Assembly: GCF_002101815.1 (NCBI RefSeq)
Contig: NZ_LQPM01000013.1
Span: 462,664-526,663 of the forward strand
DNA length: 64,000 nt
Origin: Mycobacterium paraense
Lineage (GTDB): Bacteria > Actinomycetota > Actinomycetes > Mycobacteriales > Mycobacteriaceae
Direction of reading: 5' to 3'
Below are positions 15,295 through 23,833 of this stretch, piece by piece. A program made the position numbers and the translations under genes. Below the pieces are notes generated by a model. The model did no database searches, had not been told where the DNA came from, and saw only the letters and a program-made list of their open reading frames with translations. How positions within the stretch are numbered: the stretch's first letter is position 1; every line of letters begins with the position of its first letter.

Positions 15295-16725
15295 CTAATC
15301 CAGATCGTCGTGGGCCATCAGCCGGCGCGCGGCCTCGGTGATCGAACCGGACAACGACGGGTAAACGGCCAGCGTCTGCGCCAGTTCGTTGACCGTGATG
15401 CGGTTTTGCACGGCTACCGCGATCGGCAGGATCAGCTCGGAGGCGATCGGCGCCACCACCACGCCGCCGATCACCACGCCGGTGGACTTGCGGCAGAACA
15501 TCTTGACGAACCCTTGCCGCAGGCCCGACATCTTCGCGCGCGCGTTGGTGCGCAGCGGCAGCATGATCGTCCGCGCCGGCACCGAACCGTCGTCGATCAT
15601 CGACTGCGGCACCCCGACGGCGGCGATCTCGGGCCTGGTGAACACCGTCGCGGCCACCGTGCGCAGCCGGATCGGGCTGACGCCCTCGCCCAGCGCGTGA
15701 TACATCGCGATCCGGCCCTGCATGGCCGCGACGGACGCCAACAGCAGCAGCCCCGTGCAGTCGCCCGCGGCATAGATGCCGGGCACCGACGTGCGCGACA
15801 CCCGGTCGACCCGCAGGTAGTCGCCGCGGCCCAGCTCGATGCCGACCCGTTCCAGCCCGAGGCCGCCGGTGTTGGGCACCGAGCCGATGGTCATCAGGGC
15901 GTGGCTGCCCTCGACGGTGCGCCCGTCGGTCATGGTGACCAGCACCCCGGCATCGGTGCGGGTGACCGACTCGGCGCGGGCGTTCTTGACCAGCTGGACG
16001 CCCCGCTCGGAGAACGACTCCTCCAGCACGAGCGCCGCGTCGGCGTCCTCGTACGGCAGCACCCGGTCGCGGCTGGCCGCCACGGTCACCGGGACGCCCA
16101 GCTCGGTGTAGGCGCTGACGAACTCGGCGCCGGTGACCCCCGAGCCGACCACGATCAGGTGCTCGGGCAGCGCCTCCAGGTCGTAGAGCTGCCGCCAGGT
16201 CAGGATGCGTTCGCCGTCGGGCTGGGCCGACGGCAGGATCCGCGGGCTGGCGCCGGTGGCGATCAGCACGACGTCGGCCTCGTGCTCGCTGGTAACGGGG
16301 CCGTCGGGCCCCAGACCAGGATGGGTGGCCCTGATGCGGTGCTTGGCCAGCCCGGGCGTCGGGTCGATCAGCTCGCCGCGGCCCGCGACCACGTGCACGC
16401 CCACGGCGAGCAGCTGGGCGGTGATGTCGGCCGACTGGTCGGCGGCCAGCGTCCGCACCCGGGCGTGGATCTGCGGCAACGAGATCTTGGCGTCCTCGAT
16501 GTCGATGTCGAAGCCCAGCCGCGGGGCGCGGCGCAGTTCGGTGCGCAGCCCGGTGGAGGCGATGAACGTCTTCGACGGCACGCAGTCGTCCAGGACGGCC
16601 GCCCCGCCGACCCCGTCGGAGTCGATCACGGTGACGTGGGTGGTGTCGGGGTGTGAGGTGGCGGCGACCAGGGCGGCTTCGTAACCGGCCGGCCCCCCAC
16701 CGAGGATCACGATGCGCGTCACCAC
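15295..16725 (-). CDS. lpdA: NAD(P)H quinone reductase LpdA (flavoprotein disulfide reductase family)
   Basis: This is a 476-residue flavoprotein of the disulfide reductase fold. FAD-binding GGGPAGYEAALVAA is at residues 9-22, a second Rossmann motif VVGSGVTGAEF lies near 190, and AGDCTGL near 320. The usual CxxxxC redox pair is incomplete: the segment reads GGAAVLDDCVPSK, so only the second Cys remains. This fits the known behaviour of M. tuberculosis LpdA as a quinone reductase rather than a lipoamide dehydrogenase. The start is GTG at 16725, or the adjacent GTG at 16722. A -10 element 7 bases upstream predicts a leaderless mRNA. The C-terminus ends ARRLMAHDDLD, about 17 residues shorter than the M. 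tuberculosis protein. Confidence 0.93.
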   Translation of the reverse strand: MVTRIVILGGGPAGYEAALVAATSHPDTTHVTVIDSDGVGGAAVLDDCVPSKTFIASTGLRTELRRAPRLGFDIDIEDAKISLPQIHARVRTLAADQSADITAQLLAVGVHVVAGRGELIDPTPGLAKHRIRATHPGLGPDGPVTSEHEADVVLIATGASPRILPSAQPDGERILTWRQLYDLEALPEHLIVVGSGVTGAEFVSAYTELGVPVTVAASRDRVLPYEDADAALVLEESFSERGVQLVKNARAESVTRTDAGVLVTMTDGRTVEGSHALMTIGSVPNTGGLGLERVGIELGRGDYLRVDRVSRTSVPGIYAAGDCTGLLLLASVAAMQGRIAMYHALGEGVSPIRLRTVAATVFTRPEIAAVGVPQSMIDDGSVPARTIMLPLRTNARAKMSGLRQGFVKMFCRKSTGVVIGGVVVAPIASELILPIAVAVQNRITVNELAQTLAVYPSLSGSITEAARRLMAHDDLD

Positions 16726-16732
16726 AAGGCCT

Positions 16733-16738
16733 AACCTA
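16733..16738 (-). promoter_or_regulatory. -10 element of lpdA, predicted leaderless
   Basis: The minus strand reads TAGGTT, then 7 bases, then GTG. The predicted transcription start coincides with the lpdA start codon. Confidence 0.5.
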
Positions 16739-16797
16739 ACCGCGCGCCGGGAAGCCCGCTAAACGCTCGGGTGAATACCGCGCGAGCGTGCGACGTT

Positions 16798-16803
16798 TAA
16801 GCT
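16798..16803 (+). promoter_or_regulatory. -10 element, predicted leaderless
   Basis: TAAGCT lies 6 bases before the GTG at 16810. There is no Shine-Dalgarno sequence. Confidence 0.5.
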
Positions 16804-16809
16804 TTCTCC

Positions 16810-17289
16810 GTGCCGCTCTACGCCGCGTACGGGTCGAACATGGATCCCGAGCAGATGCTCAAGCGCGCACCGCACTCGCCGATGGCCGGAACCGGCTGGC
16901 TGCACGGGTGGCGGTTGACGTTCGGCGGGGAGGACATCGGCTGGGAGGGGGCCCTGGCGACCATCGTCGAGGACCCCGGTTCGAAGGTGTTCGTCGTGCT
17001 CTACGACATGACGCCGGCCGACGAGGTCAACCTCGACCGCTGGGAGGGCTCCGAGTTCGGGGTGCACAAGAAGATCCGGTGCCGGGTCGAGCGGATCTCG
17101 TCGGACACCACCACCGATCCCGCGCTGGCGTGGCTGTACGTGCTGGACGCCTGGGAGGGCGGGCTGCCGTCGGCGCGCTACCTCGGCGTGATGGCCGACG
17201 CCGCCGAAATCGCCGGTGCGCCAGAGGATTACGTGCACGACCTGCGGAACCGGCCCGCCAGCAACATCGGCCCGGGGACCAGCGGCTAA
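16810..17289 (+). CDS. Gamma-glutamylcyclotransferase-like protein (Rv3304 homologue)
   Basis: This 159-residue protein has the gamma-glutamylcyclotransferase/AIG2 fold. The substrate-binding loop YGSNMDPEQM is at residues 7-16. A candidate catalytic acid is in VLDAWEGGLPS or in WEGSEFG. Family members release 5-oxoproline from gamma-glutamyl compounds. In mycobacteria the natural substrate is unclear, since glutathione is replaced by mycothiol. The length equals Rv3304 of M. tuberculosis. The gene is divergent from lpdA, and both promoters look leaderless. Confidence 0.85.
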   Translation: MPLYAAYGSNMDPEQMLKRAPHSPMAGTGWLHGWRLTFGGEDIGWEGALATIVEDPGSKVFVVLYDMTPADEVNLDRWEGSEFGVHKKIRCRVERISSDTTTDPALAWLYVLDAWEGGLPSARYLGVMADAAEIAGAPEDYVHDLRNRPASNIGPGTSG

Positions 17290-17406
17290 GACCCCGCGGG
17301 CGGGGAAATTCATTCGCCTGCCGGCGAAGCGCAGGGTAGACAGGCAGGCCGGAACTCGTTGAACGGCCCGTCGCTCGATGCGGCGACCGAGGAAGGGAAC
17401 TCGCCC

Positions 17407-18321
17407 GTGTCAATCCTGTCCGTGCCCATGGTCGCCGACGCCGTCGCGCGAACGCTCGCGGCGACGATCCGGCCCGGCCCCAAGGCCGCCGTGCGCCTCC
17501 CCGAGATCGGGGGCCGGACCTGCGAAGTCAGCATCCCGACCGGGCTGGGCCCGGTCCGCGCCACCGTCTACCACCCGGCCATGTCCGAGACCAGGCCGCC
17601 CGTCTACGTCAACGTGCACGGCGGCGGATTCGTGATCGGGCACCCCGAACAGGACGACCCGTGGTGCCGATACCTGGCCGCCAACGCCGGTGTGGTCGTG
17701 GTCAACCCGGACTATGTCGTGGCGCCGCGACACCGCTTCCCGGCGGCGCCGCATCAGGTCTACGAGATCGTCTGCTGGGCGGCCGACCGCGCACGCGAGT
17801 GGGACGGGGGGCGACTGTGCGTCGGTGGGCAAAGCGCGGGCGGCAACCTCAGCGCCGCGGCCGCGCGGCTGGCGCTGGAGAACCACGGCCCGCGAATCGC
17901 TCTGCAGGTGCTGCATTACGCGCCGCTTGACCTGGTGACGCCCGCCCGTGACAAGGCCTCCCCGGTGGGCCGCCGGGCGGTGCTGAAACCGTGGATGGGC
18001 GAGGTCTTCGACACCGCCTACATACCCGACCCGGCTCAGCGCCGCCACCGCCTCGCCTCCCCGGCGTGGGGCGACAACGCCGCCGAAATCGCCGGCATAG
18101 CACCGGCTTTGGTCGTGACGGCCGAACACGATCGGCTCCGCGACGAGGCCCGCGCCTACGCGGACAAGCTCGACGCCGTCGGGGCGCTGGCGGAGTACTA
18201 CGAGGTGGCCGGGGTGGACCACGGCTACAACATCATGAGCGACGCCCTCGACGTCACGCGGCGAAGCTACGCGCACATCGCCGGCCACGTCGCGCGCGCC
18301 ACCTCGACGCGCGCCGGCTAG
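17407..18321 (+). CDS. Alpha/beta hydrolase, hormone-sensitive-lipase-like esterase
   Basis: This is a 304-residue esterase or lipase of the HSL/LipH type. It has the oxyanion motif HGGGFVIGHP, nucleophile GQSAGGN, an Asp in TAEHD and the catalytic His in VDHGYN. I chose the GTG at 17407 because AGGAAGGG lies 9 bases before it (17390-17397). A TTG at 17359 is an alternative. It ends in a 4-base overlap with amiA1 on the other strand. No counterpart is known to me at this place in M. tuberculosis, so it is probably an insertion in this lineage. The substrate is unknown. Confidence 0.85.
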   Translation: MSILSVPMVADAVARTLAATIRPGPKAAVRLPEIGGRTCEVSIPTGLGPVRATVYHPAMSETRPPVYVNVHGGGFVIGHPEQDDPWCRYLAANAGVVVVNPDYVVAPRHRFPAAPHQVYEIVCWAADRAREWDGGRLCVGGQSAGGNLSAAAARLALENHGPRIALQVLHYAPLDLVTPARDKASPVGRRAVLKPWMGEVFDTAYIPDPAQRRHRLASPAWGDNAAEIAGIAPALVVTAEHDRLRDEARAYADKLDAVGALAEYYEVAGVDHGYNIMSDALDVTRRSYAHIAGHVARATSTRAG

Positions 18322-19487
18322 AAGAGCGCCGCCTGCTCGACGATGTTGACCATCACGCGCAGCCCGATGGCCAGGGCCCGCTCGTCGAGGTCGAAGTTGG
18401 GCTGGTGCAGATCCAGCTGCGGGCCCTCGCCCGGCCACACGCCCAGGCGGGCCATCGCGCCGGGGATCTCCTCGAGATACCAGGAGAAGTCCTCGCCACC
18501 GCCGGACTGCCGGGTGTCGGCCAGCGCGTCGGGGGCGACGGCCTCGATGGCGTGGGTGAGGATGCGCGTCGAGACGTCCTCGTTGACCACCGGCGGCACC
18601 CCGCGCCGGTAGGCAAGCGTGTGCTCGATCGCCAGCGGCGACAGCAGCGCCGTCACCGTCTCGCGGATGATGTCCTGCATCGCGACCCAGGTCTGGCGGC
18701 TCGCGGTGCGCACGGTGCCGGCCAGCACGCCGGTCTGCGGGATCGCGTTGGGGGCCACCCCGGCGTTCACGGCGCCCCACACCAGCACCGTGCCATTGCG
18801 CGGGTCGATGCGCCGCGACAGCACCCCCGGCAGCCCGGTGATCAGCGTGCCGAGGCCGTAGACCAGGTCGGCGGTCAGGTGCGGCCGCGAGGTGTGCCCG
18901 CCCGGCGAATACAGCGTGATCTCCAGCTGGTCGGCCGCCGAGGTGATCGGGCCTTGCCGCACCGCGACCTTGCCGACCTCGAGCCGCGGATCACAGTGCA
19001 GCGCGAAGATCCGCGACACCCCGGACAGCGCCCCGGCGGCGATCGCGTCGATCGCCCCGCCCGGCATCAGCTCCTCGGCGGCCTGGAAGATCAGCCGCAC
19101 CCCGATCGGCAGCTCCGGCACCGACGCCAGCGCGAGCGCGGTGCCCAGCAGGATGGCGGTGTGCGCGTCGTGCCCGCAGGCGTGCGCGACGTTGGGCATC
19201 GTCGAGGTGTAGGGCGCGTCGGTCCGCTCGGCCATGGGCAGGGCGTCCATGTCGGCCCGCAGCGCGATCCTCGGTTCGTGCTCGGGGCCCAGGTCGCAGA
19301 CCAGCCCGGTCCCGCCGGGCAGCACCTTCGGGTTCAGCCCCGCGTCCGCCAGCCGCTCGGCGACGAACTGCGTCGTCGCGTACTCCTGGCGTCCCAGCTC
19401 CGGGTAGCGGTGGATGTGCCGGCGCCACGAGACCAGGTCGTCGTGGTGTGCGGCCAACCACGACTCGGCGCTGTCGACCAGGCTCAT
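18318..19487 (-). CDS. amiA1: M20 family amidohydrolase AmiA1
   Basis: This is a 389-residue zinc-dependent peptidase/amidohydrolase, the same length as M. tuberculosis AmiA1. Metal and catalytic motifs are DMDALPM, ACGHDAHTAI and QAAEELMPGGA. The inserted dimerisation domain follows near residues 190-290. The start ATG at 19487 overlaps the stop of amiB1 (ATGA), so the two are co-translated. The true substrate is not known. Related enzymes deacylate N-acyl amino acids or hippurate-like compounds. A longer read-through frame into amiB1 is only GC-rich noise. Confidence 0.92.
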   Translation of the reverse strand: MSLVDSAESWLAAHHDDLVSWRRHIHRYPELGRQEYATTQFVAERLADAGLNPKVLPGGTGLVCDLGPEHEPRIALRADMDALPMAERTDAPYTSTMPNVAHACGHDAHTAILLGTALALASVPELPIGVRLIFQAAEELMPGGAIDAIAAGALSGVSRIFALHCDPRLEVGKVAVRQGPITSAADQLEITLYSPGGHTSRPHLTADLVYGLGTLITGLPGVLSRRIDPRNGTVLVWGAVNAGVAPNAIPQTGVLAGTVRTASRQTWVAMQDIIRETVTALLSPLAIEHTLAYRRGVPPVVNEDVSTRILTHAIEAVAPDALADTRQSGGGEDFSWYLEEIPGAMARLGVWPGEGPQLDLHQPNFDLDERALAIGLRVMVNIVEQAALF

Positions 19488-20668
19488 GCGCGCACCCCTC
19501 GCCGCTGTTGGGCCTCCAGCACCCGGTCGCGTTCGCCGGGGGTCTGGGCGAGGTGAACGACGGTGCGCGCCAACATGATCGCGCCGTCGACGACGGCGCG
19601 GTCGGCGCTGGGACCCGCGGCGGCGGCGGCGAAGGCGCGCTGATGCACCGTCGCGCCGCCGGCGTCGACGCCGATCACCGGATGGATGCCGGGCAGCACC
19701 TTCGTCACGTTGCCCATGTCGGTGCTGCCCATCGGCAGCGCCGTCTCGAATTCGGCCGCCACCGGCTCGCGGCCGAGCCGGCGCATCTCGTCCCGGAAGA
19801 TGTCGGCCAGCCAAGGGTCCGGGTTGAGCTCGGCGTACGGCGGGGCGGGGCAGTCGATCTCGTACTCGCAGCCCGCGGCCAGCGCGCCCGCGGCGAAGCA
19901 CGCGTACATCCGGCCCTCCAGCTGCCGCAGCGAGTCGGAATCGAACGCCCGCATCGCGTACTGCAGCGTGGTGTGCCCGGGGATGACGTTGACCGCCTGC
20001 CCGCCGTTGGTGACGATCCCGTGCACCATTTGTCCCGGCGCCAACTGCTGGCGCAGCAGCCCGACGGCCACCTGCGCGACGGTCAGGGCGTCGGCGGCGT
20101 TGAGCCCGAGGAACGGCGCGACGGCCGCGTGCGATTCCTTGCCCCGGTAGTCCACCGTCACTTCCGACAACGCCAGCGAGCGGGCCGCGGCGATGTCCGT
20201 CGGCCCGGGATGCACCATCACCGCCACCGCGACGTCGTCGAACGTCCCGGCCTCGAGCAGCAGCGCCTTGCCGCCGCCGGCCTCCTCGGCCGGAGTGCCC
20301 AGCAGAGCGACCCGCAGCCCCAGGTCGTCGGCCACCTCGGCCAGCGCCAGCGCGGCCCCCACCGCCGACGCGGCGATGATGTTGTGGCCGCAGGCGTGCC
20401 CGATCTCGGGCAGCGCGTCGTACTCCGCACACACCCCGACGACCAGCGGCCCGCTGCCGAAGTCGGCGCGGAACGCGGTGTCCAGACCGCCCGCGCGCGG
20501 GGTGATCTCGAAACCGCGCTCGGCGACCAGCGCCTGCGCCTTGGCGCAGCTGCGGTGCTCGGCGAACGCGAGCTCGGGCTCGGCATGGATGGCGTGGGAC
20601 AACTCGACGAGGTCGGGGCCGCGTCGCCGCACGACATCCTCAACGCTGTCTAACGGGGCGGTTGGCAC
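19484..20668 (-). CDS. amiB1: M20 family amidohydrolase AmiB1
   Basis: This 394-residue paralogue of AmiA1 belongs to the M20 family (PaaJ/AbgB-like). It has HAEPELAFAEH, ACGHNIIAASA and TPAEEAGGGKA, and the dimerisation insert includes MVHGIVTNGGQAVN. The start is GTG at 20668, with GATACT 6 bases before it, so the transcript probably begins at the start codon. It is the first gene of the amiB1-amiA1 pair. The pair order and lengths match Rv3306c-Rv3305c. Confidence 0.92.
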   Translation of the reverse strand: MPTAPLDSVEDVVRRRGPDLVELSHAIHAEPELAFAEHRSCAKAQALVAERGFEITPRAGGLDTAFRADFGSGPLVVGVCAEYDALPEIGHACGHNIIAASAVGAALALAEVADDLGLRVALLGTPAEEAGGGKALLLEAGTFDDVAVAVMVHPGPTDIAAARSLALSEVTVDYRGKESHAAVAPFLGLNAADALTVAQVAVGLLRQQLAPGQMVHGIVTNGGQAVNVIPGHTTLQYAMRAFDSDSLRQLEGRMYACFAAGALAAGCEYEIDCPAPPYAELNPDPWLADIFRDEMRRLGREPVAAEFETALPMGSTDMGNVTKVLPGIHPVIGVDAGGATVHQRAFAAAAAGPSADRAVVDGAIMLARTVVHLAQTPGERDRVLEAQQRRGVRA

Positions 20669-20674
20669 CCTCGC

Positions 20675-20680
20675 AGTATC
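20675..20680 (-). promoter_or_regulatory. -10 element of amiB1, predicted leaderless
   Basis: The minus strand reads GATACT, then 6 bases, then the GTG at 20668. Confidence 0.45.
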
Positions 20681-20769
20681 CCACCGCCGCGATCCGGCCC
20701 CGTCATCCGAAGTCGTTCCGGCATCCCGCGCGCACGAACCAAACCGTTTACTATGATGTTCGCCACTGA

Positions 20770-20800
20770 TTGGACTAAAAGTATGAAACTCTGCTATCTA
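20770..20800 (+). promoter_or_regulatory. Candidate promoter of the PPE-MPTR gene
   Basis: TTGGAC (20770-20775) and TATCTA (20795-20800) are spaced by 19 bases in an unusually AT-rich stretch (20750-20820). The start codon follows 42 bases later, with GAAGGA near 20830 as its ribosome site. Confidence 0.4.
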
Positions 20801-20841
20801 TATGACATCCGTTTAAATCAGTCCCAGCCGAAGGATCCGCG

Positions 20842-22308
20842 ATGAGCTTTTTGGTGCTGCCCCCGGAGATCAACTCGCTGCGCATGTTCGTCGGTGCGGG
20901 GTCGGCACCGATGTTAGAGGCCGCGGCGGCCTGGGACGGCCTGGCCTCCGAGCTCGCCTCGGCGGCGTCGTCGTTCGCGTCGGTGACCTCCGGGCTCACG
21001 CAGCAGGCCTGGCAGGGCCCGGCGTCGGCGGCGATGATGGCGGCGGCGACGCCCTACGCGGGTTTCCTGAGCGCGGCCGCCGCCCAGGCCCAGAACGCGT
21101 CCGCGCAGGCCCAGTCCGTCGCCGCGGTGTTCGAGTCCACGCTGGCGGCGACCGTGCACCCGGCGGTGGTGGCGGCCAATCGCACCGACCTGGTGTCGCT
21201 GGTGGTCTCGAACCTGTTCGGGCAGAACGCGCCGGCGATCGCGGCCACCGAGGCCGAGTACGAACAGATGTGGGCCCAGGACGTCGCGGCAATGGTGGAC
21301 TATCACGCCGGCGCGTCGGCGGCCGCCGCCCAGCTGCCGCTGGCGCTGCAACCCCTGGACAGCATCTTCGGGTTCCTCGACAACATCCCGGGATTCAACT
21401 TCCTCGGCATCGGCAACTCGAAGCTGCTGACCCTGGGCATCGGGAACACCCAGGCGTGGAACCTGGGCAGCGGCAACAACGGCCAGATCAACCTGCTGGG
21501 CAGCGGCAACCTCGGCGACGTCAACTTCGGCAGCGGCAACTTCGGCTTCTGGAACCTGGGCAGCGGCAACATCGGCAGCCTCAACTTCGGCAGCGGCAAC
21601 AACGGCAACTGGAACCTGGGCAGCGGCAACATCGGCGGCTTCAACCTCGGCTTCGGCAACACCGGCAGCAACAACTTCGGCTTCGGCAACTTCGGCTCCG
21701 GGAACTTCGGCTTCGGCAACAGCGGCACCGGAAACATCGGCATCGGCCTCACCGGCAACCATCAGATCGGCTTCGGCGGCCTGAACTCCGGCACCGGCAA
21801 CATCGGCTTCGGCAACTCGGGCACCAACAACATCGGCTTCTTCAACTCCGGCAACGGCAACATCGGCTTCGGCAACTCGGGTCAGTTCAACTCGGGCATC
21901 GGCAACTCGGGCAACTGGACCACCGGGCTGTTCAACTCCGGATCCACCGACACCGGGATCTTCAACTCCGGCGACTACAACACCGGCGGCTTCAACGCGG
22001 GCAACTACAACACGGGCTTCTTCAACTCGGGCAGCATCAACACCGGGGTCTTCAACTCCGGCGACCTCAACACCGGGGTGGGCAACCTGTTCACCGGGTC
22101 CGGCGTCAGCTCGGGTTTCGGGAACCTCGGCGACGGCAGCTCGGGCTTCAACAACTCCGGCGACAACGCCTCCGGGATCGGCAACGCCGGCGACTACGTC
22201 TCGGGCCTGTTCAACTCCGGCATCGCCGAGATCAGCGGCATCCTGAACAACGCGCCGACGGGCTTCACCTCGGGCATCTACAACCTGCGCAACGTCCTGG
22301 CGGGTTAG
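20842..22308 (+). CDS. PPE-MPTR family protein
   Basis: This is a 488-residue PPE protein of the major polymorphic tandem repeat class. Residues 1-165 form the PPE domain ([26 protein letters not shown]). From about residue 185 to 480 the chain is built of Asn/Gly pentapeptides of the NxGxGNxGxxN type ([26 protein letters not shown]). The repeat block is short for this class, which often exceeds 1000 residues. GAAGGA lies 6 bases before the ATG. It ends in a 4-base overlap with a cutinase on the other strand. It is expected to be ESX-5 exported and surface-associated. Confidence 0.93.
   Translation: MSFLVLPPEINSLRMFVGAGSAPMLEAAAAWDGLASELASAASSFASVTSGLTQQAWQGPASAAMMAAATPYAGFLSAAAAQAQNASAQAQSVAAVFESTLAATVHPAVVAANRTDLVSLVVSNLFGQNAPAIAATEAEYEQMWAQDVAAMVDYHAGASAAAAQLPLALQPLDSIFGFLDNIPGFNFLGIGNSKLLTLGIGNTQAWNLGSGNNGQINLLGSGNLGDVNFGSGNFGFWNLGSGNIGSLNFGSGNNGNWNLGSGNIGGFNLGFGNTGSNNFGFGNFGSGNFGFGNSGTGNIGIGLTGNHQIGFGGLNSGTGNIGFGNSGTNNIGFFNSGNGNIGFGNSGQFNSGIGNSGNWTTGLFNSGSTDTGIFNSGDYNTGGFNAGNYNTGFFNSGSINTGVFNSGDLNTGVGNLFTGSGVSSGFGNLGDGSSGFNNSGDNASGIGNAGDYVSGLFNSGIAEISGILNNAPTGFTSGIYNLRNVLAG
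21394..22200 (+). repeat. MPTR pentapeptide repeat array
   Basis: In-gene tandem repeats of about 15 bases encode NxGxG/FNSG pentapeptides, with frequent ggcagcggcaac, ggcttcggcaac and ttcaactccggc units. The first half favours NLGSGN units and the second half FNSG units. Confidence 0.85.
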
Positions 22309-22982
22309 ACCAGCCCGGCGATGAACCCGGCCGCCTGGCCGGGGTACGGCGGCGCTTCGTAGACGTGGTGCGCGTCGCGGTCGCGACCGCCGACGACGCA
22401 GACCGGATCGCCGTCGCTGCACAGGTCGATGGCGCGACCGGCGAACGCACCCGTCGTCGACAGTGGCGTGTTGAAGCGGTTGCCGGGGTTGCCGAACACC
22501 GCGACCGCCCGCACCTTGTCGGCCAGCCCGGGATCCAGCGCGGGAGCCGAGCCGAAGTTGCCGATCCGCTGCCCGATGGGCGGCACCCCCGCCAGCATCG
22601 ACACCGCGGAGGCGCCCTGCGAGAAACCGCCGAGCACCAGCTGCGTCGCCGGGCACTGCGCGACCATCTGGGCGATGTGGTCGCGCGCGTCGTTGGCGCC
22701 GTCGGCGGTGGTCAAAAAGTTATAGCTGGCAGGGTAATTCACCGGGTAGGCGTCGACGCTGCGCGCGCCGAGGGCGGGCTGCAGCGCGGCGAACAGCGCG
22801 TCGCCCACCGCCCCCAAGCCGGGTGGCTCGGCGGTGCCGCGGGCGAAGATGAGCTGGACATCGGGACACGCGTCGGCTCCCGCCGCCGGCGCCGGTCCGC
22901 TCGCGAGAGCGGCCACCGACACCGCGACGGCACCGACGACGGCACAGACCCGACCAAAAATCCACCACCGAGGACGACGCAT
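22305..22982 (-). CDS. Secreted cutinase-like esterase (Culp family)
   Basis: This is a 225-residue alpha/beta hydrolase of the mycobacterial Culp group. A signal peptide begins [10 protein letters not shown] with a hydrophobic core and probable cleavage after PAAGA. The mature start is [14 protein letters not shown]. The nucleophile motif GGFSQGASA, the Asp in CSDGDPVC and His in HHVYEAPPY form the triad. Four cysteines suggest two disulfides. GAGG sits before the ATG at 22982. It is likely a secreted esterase acting on lipids or phospholipids. It and the PPE-MPTR gene interrupt the amiB1-deoD order of M. tuberculosis. Confidence 0.9.
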   Translation of the reverse strand: MRRPRWWIFGRVCAVVGAVAVSVAALASGPAPAAGADACPDVQLIFARGTAEPPGLGAVGDALFAALQPALGARSVDAYPVNYPASYNFLTTADGANDARDHIAQMVAQCPATQLVLGGFSQGASAVSMLAGVPPIGQRIGNFGSAPALDPGLADKVRAVAVFGNPGNRFNTPLSTTGAFAGRAIDLCSDGDPVCVVGGRDRDAHHVYEAPPYPGQAAGFIAGLV

Positions 22983-23008
22983 ACGCCAGATCCTCACATA
23001 CGCCGGGC

Positions 23009-23014
23009 TAAGCT
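23009..23014 (+). promoter_or_regulatory. -10 element of deoD, predicted leaderless
   Basis: TAAGCT lies 8 bases before the GTG at 23023. Confidence 0.45.
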
Positions 23015-23022
23015 CGCCGACT

Positions 23023-23829
23023 GTGGCCGAACCCCTGGGCGATCCCGACGAGCTGGCGCGGCTGGCGGCGCGGGCCATCGCCGAGCGCACCGGGGTCGGG
23101 CAGCACGACGTCGCCATCGTCCTGGGCTCGGGCTGGCGGCCCGCGGCGGCGGCGCTGGGTTCGCCGACCGCCACGCTGCCCCAGGCCGAACTGCCGGGTT
23201 TCGCGCCACCGACCGCCATCGGGCACACCGGCGAGCTGTTGTCGATGCGCATCGGCGCGCAGCGGGTGCTGGTGCTGGTCGGCCGCGTGCACGCCTACGA
23301 GGGGCACGACCTGTGCCACGTCGTGCACCCGGTGCGGGCGGCCTGCGCGGCGGGCGTGCGCGTCGTCGTGCTGACCAACGCCGCGGGCGGGCTGCGCCCC
23401 GACATGGCGCCGGGTCAGCCCGTGCTGATCAGTGACCACCTCAACCTCACCGGCCGCTCGCCGCTGGTCGGGCCGCGCTTCGTCGACCTGACCGACGCCT
23501 ACGCGCCGCGGCTGCGCGAGCTGGCGCGCCAGGGCGACCCGGCGCTGACCGAGGGCGTCTACGCCGGGCTGCCCGGGCCGCACTACGAGACCCCCGCGGA
23601 GGTCCGGATGCTGCAAACGCTGGGCGCCGACCTGGTCGGCATGTCGACGGTGCACGAGACGATCGCGGCGCGGGAGGCCGGCGCCGAGGTGCTGGGCGTT
23701 TCGCTGGTGACCAACCTGGCGGCGGGCATCAGCGGCGCCCCGCTCAGCCACGCCGAGGTGCTGGCGGCCGGCGCCGCGGCGGCCGGCCGGATGGGCGCCC
23801 TGCTGGCCGACGTCGTGGCGCGGTTGTAG
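23023..23829 (+). CDS. deoD: Purine nucleoside phosphorylase
   Basis: This is a 268-residue trimeric-type purine nucleoside phosphorylase that cleaves inosine and guanosine with phosphate in purine salvage. Motifs are [36 protein letters not shown] and GMSTVHE. The GTG at 23023 gives exactly the length of the M. tuberculosis enzyme, and the start lies just after a -10 element. A longer frame to 22834 overlaps the divergent cutinase and is rejected. The stop is 4 bases before pmmB, so the two form one transcript. Confidence 0.94.
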   Translation: MAEPLGDPDELARLAARAIAERTGVGQHDVAIVLGSGWRPAAAALGSPTATLPQAELPGFAPPTAIGHTGELLSMRIGAQRVLVLVGRVHAYEGHDLCHVVHPVRAACAAGVRVVVLTNAAGGLRPDMAPGQPVLISDHLNLTGRSPLVGPRFVDLTDAYAPRLRELARQGDPALTEGVYAGLPGPHYETPAEVRMLQTLGADLVGMSTVHETIAAREAGAEVLGVSLVTNLAAGISGAPLSHAEVLAAGAAAAGRMGALLADVVARL

Positions 23830-23833
23830 CGGC

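Noticed and set aside
18318..20432. A 704-codon minus-strand frame fusing amiA1 with upstream sequence
   Set aside because: Only the part from 19487 matches AmiA1. The rest is a shadow frame of amiB1, common in 70% GC DNA.
21394..22200. CRISPR-like regular repeats
   Set aside because: The short repeats are in frame, vary gradually and encode MPTR pentapeptides inside a PPE gene. There are no spacers.
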